Source of the DNA: Periplaneta americana
Taxonomy: Eukaryota; Arthropoda; Insecta; Blattodea; Blattidae
Direction: 5' to 3'
Assembly: GCF_040183065.1 (NCBI RefSeq)
Contig: NC_091131.1
Span: 13,228,300-13,292,299 of the forward strand
DNA length: 64,000 bases
Notes under the pieces: model-generated
The model's input: the letters and a program-made list of their open reading frames with translations, nothing else
What the model was told of the DNA's origin: nothing
Databases searched by the model: none
Position numbers and translations under genes: made by a program
In this document: positions 24,635 to 33,840 of the stretch, piece by piece
How the letters are laid out: the number at the start of each line of letters is the position of its first letter
Numbering within the stretch: position 1 is the stretch's first letter

Positions 24635-25321
24635 ATAAATAACTATTATCAAAGATCTATAATAAAAGGTAGGATTTGAATATATTACACTATATAAAAT
24701 ATTTTATCAAAGATAACTTAAAAGGACTAAGAAATGTCAGCCTCAATTTGAAGTGAAATAAAATAAAATATTTTTTGATCACGGATATGCAAATATGACT
24801 GAAGAAGAGCACTATTCTTGTCTAGCTACAATTAGCTCGAAATATTACAATATGCATAGTGCTGAAAAAGAAATAAAAGAAAATGAAATGCCTATGGGTT
24901 GCCAGATATGATCAAAAAAACTATCCATCAAAACTTAGGTATTAAAAGAGCTACAAGCGAGGACTTGAAAAATTACAAAAATTATTTGAGAATAGATGAA
25001 GATAATTTTCAGTTTGTCCAGACTTTTATAGTCTCTGCTGTTTTTATGTACAGTTCTTGTCTTTTATTTCTGTTTTTGTAGTCCATGTGTCTTGTGTTAC
25101 ATAATATTTAATTTACTTCATATTCTGATGTCAGCATTTTGGTCGTAACAGTTCAACAATATTTAGCATGTTCTGCCACATTGGTTTCAAGCTAGTCAGC
25201 TGTTTTATGAAAGTTAACAAGATGTATTTACATTTTACAAATCATCTTTTATCAAATAAATTTTTTTGAAAGATAACCCATTACACTGTCGTATATTTTA
25301 TAATATATATTTTATAAAATA

Positions 25322-25587
25322 GAGCAGCTGGCTACGGACTGGAAGGTCCGGGGTTCGATCCCAGGTGGCGACAGGATTTTTTTCTCGTTGCCAAACTTTC
25401 AGAACGGCCCTGAGGTTCACTCACCCTCCTATAAAGTTGAGTACCGGGTCTTTCCCGGGGGTAAAAGGCAGTCAGAGCGTGGTGCTGACCATCATTCTAG
25501 TGCCGAGGTCATGGAAAGCATGGGGCTCTACCTCCATGCCCCCCAAGTGCCTTCATGGCATGTTACAGGGATACCTTTACCTTTTTT
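25322..25587 (+). mobile_element. 5'-truncated tRNA-derived SINE (family S2)
   Basis: It starts inside a tRNA-like head (GAGCAGCTGGCTACGGACTG, then B box GGGTTCGATCCC). The body contains GGGTCTTTCCCGGGGGTAAA and the tail is T/C-rich, ACCTTTACCTTTTTT. A perfect 18-bp target duplication TATATATTTTATAAAATA flanks it (25304-25321 and 25588-25605). The A box is missing, so the copy was truncated at insertion. Confidence 0.85.
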
Positions 25588-25605
25588 TATATATTTTATA
25601 AAATA

Positions 25606-26710
25606 TCTTTGATATTGTAATACCAACCATAGTTTGCAATGGCTGAATATATCTATGCTTACCTAGATTGTTATAAAAAATTTGAAATGAGATTTGATGT
25701 GTTTTATAATACTGCATGAAGATGCAGTAAACTCATATTATTGTTATGCGAATCTGGCTTCTAGGTTTAGCTTCCCTTAAAGCTAATTTGAATAATATTA
25801 TCCATATTATTTTTGTTTGAATGTGAAATATTTATCTATTCTGTGCTAAATTCTTAATTAGGTAGAAGAATATTTTCAGTGAATCTTCATTATCTTTGTG
25901 TGTTGTCGTTAGGAATTTGTTTTCTGACTAGAAAAAAAAACCTCTGTAATACAGATTGTTGAATATATTACAACTGAAACTTTTTATGATTCGAAGATTT
26001 AGATTAGCAATCTGTCACGTAAATTATAAATTTTCAGCCAAGCTTTGCCAGAATGTATATTTAATTTACAATGACTTTGCAGATATTTTCTTGTAATTAT
26101 TTAACATTGCTATAATTATAACCATTGTTAAATATAATTACGTCAAGTTTTTACTTTGTGACATTTCATTTCTTGAGGATAAAATGTTCCACAAATAGAA
26201 TTTCGTAGGTGAATAGTGTAATTTTTTTTAATGTAACTCATTTCTTTAATGTGACCAGGATAAAATGATAAAAGCTGCTCTATTTTAATAGATACATTCA
26301 GTTAAATTAAACATTCTGAACTGATTGACATATTAGATAGAATATTTCGGATTTTGTGCATATGGGAGACAGTGGCAAAATCCACATAGAAAAGAACCTG
26401 AGACAACTTGTAGGCTGACACATGACTGCACACACAATATATTGAAAGTGGCTCTCTCTAAATACTTAATTCCAGTCTTTGGATACAAGAAGCGGCACTT
26501 CGAGGGTTATTAAATTTTACAGAGGATATATTCAAGACAAACTTCCCCCAGTCTTGTGTCATATATGAATTCTTCAAGAGAACCGCTCTGCTCTACCCAC
26601 CTCCAGATTAAATTACTGACTTCTAGCCATTCACTTCGAGAATACTATTGCAGATAAATGGGATAGCTGTCACCGCTTATAACCCTCTAACCTTGTCACA
26701 GACAGTTGAC
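25606..26710. other. AT-rich DNA, no recognised feature
   Basis: No gene, RNA or transposon end recognised. Confidence 0.5.
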
Positions 26711-26722
26711 CTATGCTCATAC

Positions 26723-27654
26723 TTACTTACTTACTGGCTTTTAAGGAACCCGGAGGTTCACTGCCGCCCTCACATAAGCCCGCCATCGGTCCCTATCCTG
26801 AGCAAGATGAATTCAGTCTCCACCATCATATCCCACCTCCCTCAAATCCATTTTAATATTATCTTCCCATCTACGTCTTGGTCTCCACAAAGGTCTTTTT
26901 CCCTCTGGCTTCCCAACTAACACTCTATATGCATTTCTGGATTCGCCCATACGTGCTACATGCCCTGCCCGTCTCAAATGTCTGGATTTAATGTTCCTAA
27001 TTATGTCAGGTGAAGAATACAATGCGTGCAGTTCTGTGTTGTGTAACTTTCTCCGTTCTCCTGTAACTTCATCCCTCTTAGCCCCAAATATTTTCCTAAG
27101 AATCTTATTCTCAAACACCCTCAATCTCTGTTCCTCTCTCAAAGTGAGAGTCCAAGTTTCACAGCCATACAGAACAACCGGTAATATAACTGTTTTATAA
27201 ATTCTAACTTTCAGATTTTTTGACAGCAGACTAGATGACAAAAGCTTCTCAGCCGAATAATAACACGCATTTCCCATATTTATTCTGTGTTTAATTTCCT
27301 CCCCAGTGTCATTTATATTTGTTACTGTTGCTCCAAGATATTTGAATTTTTCCACCTCTTCGAAGGATAAATCTCCAATTTTTATATTTCCATTTCGTGC
27401 AATATTCTGGTCACGAGACATAATCATATATTTAGTCTTTTCGGGATTTACTTCCAACCCTATCTCTTTACTTGTTTCAAGTAGAATTTCCGCGTTTTCC
27501 CTAATCGTTTGTGGATTTTCTCCTAACATATTCACGTCATCAGCATAGACAAGAAGCTGATGTAACCCGTTCAATTCCAAACCCTCTCTGTCACAAAACC
27601 TAACAATAAGCCTCCGATTGGGACTGATTCTCTGGCACGACCACAGCAAAGGAA
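26723..27654 (-). mobile_element. Family A LINE, 5'-truncated, with chimeric 5' end
   Basis: The minus strand encodes the [12 protein letters not shown] reverse transcriptase motif, [34 protein letters not shown] and the C-terminal [13 protein letters not shown] block, then a (TAAG)n tail. A perfect 12-bp duplication CTATGCTCATAC (26711-26722 and 27655-27666) marks the insertion. A TGG-to-TGA change stops the frame at 26813. The 5'-most ~62 bp (27592-27654) is not family A but matches another repeat ([10 protein letters not shown]...RRLIV). Confidence 0.92.
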
Positions 27655-28009
27655 CTATGCTCATACACGTTCAATTTTTTTTTTTTTGCAATTCAGTACT
27701 TTACAAGAAAAACATGTTAAAGATTAATCATTATTGAAAAAGATTTTCCAAAGAATGTTTCATATTGCTAAAGGTTTGACAGGATTTTAAAACATGTGCT
27801 TCAAGTTCCTTGTAACCTTTGTAGGCCTATCTACCAACTACTGGGTGAACAGTATAGAGCAAAACAGGTTTCACGGCTCTTAACAGACCACCCGGTTATG
27901 TGTGTGGAGGTGGAGGACTGAAGGCTGTGCAAGGCTTCATTGTGAGTTGAACTCTTGCAAATGTAGCACGTTTTTGTCAGGTGACGCAATACAGTGCGTA
28001 TTAAGTGAA

Positions 28010-29274
28010 ATGGCTCAATTCGGGTACCGGTATTCTGTTCCCCAAAAAGTATTTATTTATGAGTCATACATCCGTACATTTAAAATGGAACGAAATCTAC
28101 ACATCAGGAATCAAAATAACCAGTGCTCTAACATTAAACACCTTACTCTATGCCGATGATCAAGTCATAATTTCCAATTCAGAGGATAATTTACAAAGAG
28201 GATTATATACATTAAATAAAAATATTAAAAGATTTTGGGATGGAAATTTCAGCACAAAAATCAAAAGTAATGGCATTTTTATGACAAGACGCAGTCAAAG
28301 TAAGATAATACTCAATAATCAATGCCTCGAACAAGTACAAAATTTCAATTATCTGGGTTGTGAAATATCTTATCAAAATGAAAAAGATGTGAACAAGAAA
28401 ATTACCAAATTTACACAAATTCTAGGAATAATAAACAATACATTAAAAGCTAAATTAGTACAAAAATCTACAAGAATAAAAATATGTAATACACTAGCAT
28501 TACCCTCCCTTTTATACGGAAGCGAGATTTGGACATTAAAGAAAAAAGACATGAACAGACTCAAAGCAACAGAAATGAAATTTTTGAGGAGGACAGCAGG
28601 ATATACTCTTTTAGACCGAAAAAGGAATGAAGAAATTTTAGAACAATTAGAAGTAGAGTCACTAGAAGAAAAAATCAGCATATACAAATTCAATTGACTA
28701 GATCATGTAAGAAGAATGGAAAATTCAAGAATCCCAAAAATGATGCGGTATAAACCTAGAGGACATCATCGACCAGGAAGACCTTTTAGAAGACTGCTAG
28801 ATGGGGCCGAAACAGGTCTACAGAGGCCTAATTCGTGAAGGATGGTGATGATGATGACGTCCGTACAGAACCTGCGAGTGCCAGAAAGAGATTATTTCGA
28901 GAGAGATTTCCTGATGTTCAAGTTCCAGGTGGAATTATGATTCATAGATTAGTAAATAAATTACGTGAAACGGGAAGTCATCTTGATAAGAAACATAATA
29001 ATCCACGTACAGTACTCACAGAAGACATTCTAGATAACATTGGACATGTTCTGGAAAGTTCCCCTAGAAAATCACTTCGACGTCTTTCTCAGCAAATGGA
29101 AATTTTTTATGGCTCTATTCGAACGGCTACAAAGTTTTACTGAAGTTAAAGCCCTGTAAATTCACTGTAGTGCAAGAACTTAAAACCAGGTAATGGCCAA
29201 TTTCCTATGCAGGTGCCAGAAATGCTTGAACAACGAAGGGAGCACTTCCAACATCACCTGGCTTGATAATGTGA
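28010..29274 (+). pseudogene. Mariner-like transposase remnant split by a LINE
   Basis: The N-terminal HTH starts MAQFGYRYSVPQKVFIYESY, is interrupted after IRT, and resumes at 28868 with EPASARKRLFRERFP, RLVNKLRETGSHLDKK and RTVLTEDILDNIGHVLESSP. This HTH is the type I know as DUF4817 in insect transposon proteins. After KPCKFTVVQELKP the sequence jumps to VPEMLEQRREHFQHHLA, which resembles a transposase C-terminus. The DDE core is therefore deleted. Confidence 0.78.
28079..28856 (+). mobile_element. 5'-truncated non-LTR element (family B, RTE-like)
   Basis: It encodes LLYADDQVIISNSEDNLQ (catalytic YADD), FNYLGCEI, LLYGSEIWTLKKKDMNRLKA and, after one stop, LDHVRRMENSRIPKMMRYKP and GHHRPGRPFRRLLD. 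It ends in GATGGTGATGATGATG. Near-identical 11-bp flanks (ACATCCGTACA at 28068-28078, ACGTCCGTACA at 28857-28867) are the target duplication. Removing it rejoins the host transposase frame. Confidence 0.88.
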
Positions 29275-29479
29275 GTACTTTTATTTTTAAGTGTTTATTT
29301 TTTGTTTCTTTGTTAGAAATATGATATGATATATTTGATATGATATTTATTTGTCAGTCAACTTTACAATTCACTGTTATGGTGGACCTTCACATTTCTG
29401 TTTTTCGATCCACCATCCCTTTAATACATACAACTCTTTTCTATTAATGTATTCTTTGCCGAGTATTTCTTGATTACTT

Positions 29480-30330
29480 TCTAATGTTCTGTTATAACTG
29501 AATTGCTATATGTCCTTCCCCCTCTATCCTCTTCTATTCTCTCCCTCCTACCTAGGCTGTCTCCATTCCATTTCTCGCTCACCTATTAAATATTGCATAT
29601 TCCTTCCTTAATAATTTGCATTTTTTATTTATTTTCTTCTCTACCCTCACATCCTACCTACTCTTAATCATTATTTTCCAGCTATTTTCTCCTACATTAC
29701 TTGCTAACTTTTCCGTTTACTCTATTTTACAACACTTACATCACTTATTTTTTTTCTATCCTCTGTTTATTTATGTATTGATCCCATTCTCTTCGCTTCA
29801 CTCCTAAATTTCCTATTTTATTATCTCTTTCCATATATTTATTTCTATAATACTCCTACAGTTATAGTACCCCTGATACTACTCCCAACCCATAACATTG
29901 AAAAACATGAAATATCTAATTCACTTAATTACACTTGCAATTTCTCTCTCATTCCACTTCTCATTTGTTCAGATTTTTTTTTTCACTTTAATTCTCTTGT
30001 ATTCACTGTTTGATAGTCTTATCTTATTACACTATTACACTATCTTCTTACACTTAACACTTTCTTCTCTGTTCCTTTTCCTACACTTTTGCCACCCCTA
30101 ACTTTCTTGCACTCAATTTTTTAGCACTCTTCTTCTTCACTAATAACCTCTCCAAAGCCCTATTCATTCTGTCCTCACAATCACTAATATCTGGTAGTCG
30201 CTTCGTTCCTTCACCCATTCTTATCATGTCTTCTCTTGCATTTCCTCCATTAGTCTTGTCTATGCTCCTGACCTTAGACCCTTCCAGCTGTTTCCCTAAT
30301 TCTTCGTCCGCAGTATTTCTTTGTTAGAAA
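29480..30330. other. Pyrimidine-rich stretch of unknown origin
   Basis: The plus strand is strongly C/T-rich over ~850 bp. The minus strand near 30090-30330 has a long open stretch of purine-rich codons (about LEGSKVRSIDKTNGGNARED) matching nothing I recognise. It lies within the 2.6-kb mariner-like element and may be a further insertion. Confidence 0.45.
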
Positions 30331-30592
30331 TAACTTGTGCGACAAACCATAGTGTATATATACTGTGGACTTCCTGTTACCCGCCTCCATGTGCATAACA
30401 AGCCGGCTAAGAGCCGTGAAAAACCTGTTCTGCTCTATACTGTTCACCCATTATTACATTATAAATATGTAAATCCTTTGGAGAATAATTAGGCTAAACA
30501 AAACAATATTTGTATTACTTAACTGTACGGTACCCCCCCCCCAAAAAAAGGATATTACGATTGCATATTGCTTTAAAACAAAATATTTACGA

Positions 30593-32011
30593 CTAGCCGT
30601 ACCCGTGCGCTCCGCTGCACCCGTTACAAATAAATATAAAGTAATTACATAATTACAATAGGACATTTGATCCAGGGAACATTCGTGTTTGATAGAAGGA
30701 TAAATCGTTTAATATGTTACTTAATTTAAATTGTATTTAAAATATTACAATGCGATCATTTTGATCCAGAGACACTCATTTGGTGCAATGACAATTCCTT
30801 TAACATGTTTCTTAATTGTTATTACCAATTATTTTTGGAAAAGCGAAAATTAACAGAAAAATTTTGGCTACAGATTTATTAATATGTTTATATTATATTA
30901 TATTATATTATATTATATTATGAAAAAGTGTGTTGATAACGGATGTAGGCTACTCGAATTAGAAAGTTTTTAATTTGTTGTGGGAGCTCTTGAATCTCAG
31001 GAGGAACAACTTTTACAACAGCGCAACATAATCTGCCTGGCTCATTACCCAATTTTTTTGCATTGCATTTATTGCATATGTATTTTATGTATTTTAACAC
31101 AATTCAATTGAGCATAGTTAAAATTTGAATTATAAAATAATGGATTGCTAAGCTAACATACTATTACTGCATACTAAATCAATACACTCTCGTTGTTCGT
31201 TAATTCTCTGAGATAAAAATGAATATGTTCATAAACATTATTATAGGAAATACAGGAAATGAATATACAGAATAACCTATCGAGTTTTCTGTGCATAAGA
31301 AGCTATTTTAATCTTACCTGTCCTCAATTCACTCAGAAGTTACTGTAATAACATTATGGTATTATGTCCATACGGAGAAAATACACTTTCCAATGGTGAA
31401 ATAATAATTAATTATACAAATCGGTTAATTTAGCTTCCGATATTGCTTCATACAAACTCAGAAACATTTTCTGTAGGCTATGATTCATAGCTTTCGATTG
31501 TTGTTGACCAAGACCCCTTATAGACGAAGTCATTTGTTTATTTCATTACACGGCCTTAGATGGCAGTAATTTTAGTTTTAAAACTCATTTATCTAATTAA
31601 ATATCAGTCCTATCAAAATTGTTCAAAGAATAAAACTTATAGGAAATGATTTTTAAAGAAATTTTTGTTATGTAACATTTTTCATAAAAATCAATAATAA
31701 GCGAGATATTTCGATTTATTTAATTCAGGCCCCTTATAACCCCCCTTTTAAATAATGTATTTTGAATGCCATATAGCCTATAATCTAAGTTACAACGAAC
31801 TTAATTTATATTCCAATTTTCATCGAAATCCGTTCAGCCATTATCGCGTGAAAAGGTAACAAACATACAGACAGACAGACATACAAACAAAAATTTCAAA
31901 AAAGCGATTTTCGGTTTCAGGGTGGTTAATTATATATGTTAGGACCAATTATTTTTGGAAAATCGAAAATTACCAGAAAAATTTCGACTACAGATTTATT
32001 ATTAGTATAGA
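30593..32011 (-). mobile_element. Helitron-like element, copy 3, apparently composite
   Basis: The outer ends match the family (ACTAGCCGTACCCGTGCGCT at left; ...TTAGTATAGA at right, followed by T). At about 30820-30885 an internal copy of the 5' terminal region (CCAATTATTTTTGGAAAAGC...CAGATTTATTAATATG) appears. It is followed by ~300 bp of foreign AT-rich DNA with a (TATTA)n run before family sequence resumes near 31200. This suggests one element inside or next to another. Confidence 0.72.
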
Positions 32012-32021
32012 TTATAAATGA

Positions 32022-32282
32022 TTGATTAAATGGCGATCTTACTCGTGTTAATTGTGTAAGCATGTGCGGCTTACAGCTGTTTCGGTGCTTCTTCACACCA
32101 TCTTCAGAGCCTACTAGATCTCGGTGTCATCTCGAACTTCGCTGCCTGTTGTGTGGGTGCGTTCGATTGTTGAAAAGTGTTGAAATGTGGTGTCAAATAG
32201 TGTGTGTGTTCTGAAATTGATCTGTGTGTTGAGAATTTGATCAGGGTGTGTATTAACACGAGTAAGATCGCCATTTAATCAA
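32022..32282. mobile_element. Inverted-repeat element carrying a hammerhead-like motif
   Basis: A perfect 31-bp inverted repeat (TTGATTAAATGGCGATCTTA... at 32022-32052 and its inverse at 32252-32282) bounds 199 bp. The interior carries the motif at 32068-32111 and a GTGT-rich stretch. It abuts the right end of Helitron copy 3. Family unknown; a tail-to-tail pair of Penelope-like terminal repeats is one possibility. Confidence 0.65.
32068..32111 (-). ncRNA. Hammerhead-ribozyme-like motif
   Basis: Minus strand order: GGCT, CTGAAGA, T, GGTG-loop-CACC, GAAAC, a short AC...GT stem III, then A, then AGCC. GGCT pairs with AGCC as stem I. The elements match the type I hammerhead layout (CUGANGA, stem II, GAAA, short stem III, GUH). 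It has one extra U after CUGAAGA. Activity is untested. Confidence 0.45.
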
Positions 32283-32399
32283 TTATTTATATTCAAGTGT
32301 TAAAAATAGTGTACGAAAGATTCAACATGGATTTACGATTAATTCGCGTAGGTTATAGGTTAGAATCTTCATTAAAAACATTTTATGTATTGGTACTTG

Positions 32400-32602
32400 A
32401 GATATTTGTTTTGCAGTTACCTCATAGGCGTTATTGTTTATCATTTGTTGTATTCCACAGAACCCGCCCCCCCATGGGGGCCATTTTGAACATGTATGTA
32501 CAGGCTTAAGGAATACAAAACTGTAGAAATCGTATTTACGTCTCATCTGGTTGCTGAGAAATAGTGTTTCAAAATCTGTATACATCAATTTGGGACACCC
32601 TG
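32400..32602. mobile_element. Terminal fragment of a mariner-type element
   Basis: It ends TTTGGGACACCCTG before TA, a common mariner-like terminus. The opposite end was not found, so only one terminus survives. The interior includes a CCCATGGGGG palindrome at about 32470. Confidence 0.4.
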
Positions 32603-32739
32603 TATTGATGTCAGAGATGGCTCAACAACACAATTTTTTTTTATAATTGGTACTGACCTGTTTTTAATTTTTAGTATACAAGATGTAACGAAAATGGTGA
32701 TCAAAGCGTAATGTATGGATTCAGTTTACTAATGATGCA

Positions 32740-33255
32740 GTCTGTGTAAATTTGCTTACAGGAACTGTTCAGAATGCCCTCCTTCTGCCTGAATATAGAC
32801 CGCAGCTTGTCGTCTTGTTGACCTCTGGACATTCATCCAAATACCTGGCATAGCTTATATTGTTTGACAGCGTTTCGGAATTCGCTGACGAAGAGCTTTC
32901 ACATCATTCACAGAGGTCAAATACACAAACGCCTTCAAGTGCCCCCACTGGTAGAAGTCCAGTGGTTTGAGATCTGGTGAGCGTGGGGGCCAAGAAACTG
33001 GTCCAACTCGCCCTATCCATCGGCCAGGGTAACGTGCATCAAGGTATCTACGTACACGAAGACTGAAATGTGGGGGAGAATCATCAACACGTGTCGCATA
33101 AACATAAGTTCTGGGGTGCACAATGGTCCTCCTTGTCACCTCTAATAATACGTCAACCAAGCATTTCTTGACCCATGTTGATATAACTTTTTTCTTCTCC
33201 ATTATGAGCAATAAATGCCTGAAGTTTTGCCCACCATTTTCGACACACCCTATAT
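32740..33255 (-). mobile_element. Mariner-like transposase fragment
   Basis: The minus strand starts near a GGGTGTGTCGAAAATGGT end. It then reads FSLRVRRYLDARYPGRWIGR, WPPRSPDLKPLDFYQWGHLK and VNDVKALRQRIPKRCQTI. WPPRSPDL...DFYxWG is the region around the third catalytic residue of mariner transposases. The left part of the protein is missing and stops are present. Confidence 0.8.
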
Positions 33256-33840
33256 ATTTTTCGGAAATTTTTAAAATTATATCCCGTAAGTATAATGAGA
33301 ACATAGTTTCTAATTATTTTATATATCTAATTTTCGAACATTCGTTATTAATCCATTGCTGTCTAACATCGTGCCTTGCGCGAGATGTGAGGGCTGTCCA
33401 ACCCCTGGCTGCCAGGTAACATTTCTGAGACAAGGTGATTTTTGAAAGCAGTTTTTTTTTTTGCTGTGTTATTTTGTCACGAATTTATGACGGTATTATA
33501 TGTTTGTGTAGTTTTTTCTAGATTTGAAGATGATTTTACATCAAATTAAATACTTATTATTAACTGAAGAACAAAATTAATTGAAAATGTACTCCTCACA
33601 TAATAGGTTCACCAGAGAACACCCCGTTACAAGCTAAATGTTGAATTCACTTTCCTTTTTATATAGGTACTTCCCACATAAAATAAAAAGAATTCAGTAA
33701 TGGACTGTAAACAGTGCACCAACCACAAGAAAAGAAGTGAAACAACGTGGGAGTTCAAGAAATCTGGTTGTCCCCCACATTCCAGAGTACTTCAAAGCCT
33801 ACCAAACACTTCAAAATTATTAAAATAAGGTAAGACAATG

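Larger units (their letters stand above)
27841..30451 (+). mobile_element. Mariner-like element, 2.6 kb, with an RTE insertion
   Basis: Inverted ends of ~75 bp begin TGGGTGAACAGTATAGAGCA. The same sequence reversed ends near 30450, and TA lies on each side (27839-27840, 30452-30453). It contains a broken transposase reading frame interrupted by a LINE at 28079-28856 and a long pyrimidine-rich stretch at about 29480-30330. Confidence 0.8.

Noticed and set aside
25322-25380. tRNA gene at the GGGTTCGATCCC box
   Set aside because: The 5' half with the A box is missing and an 18-bp target duplication shows it is a truncated SINE.
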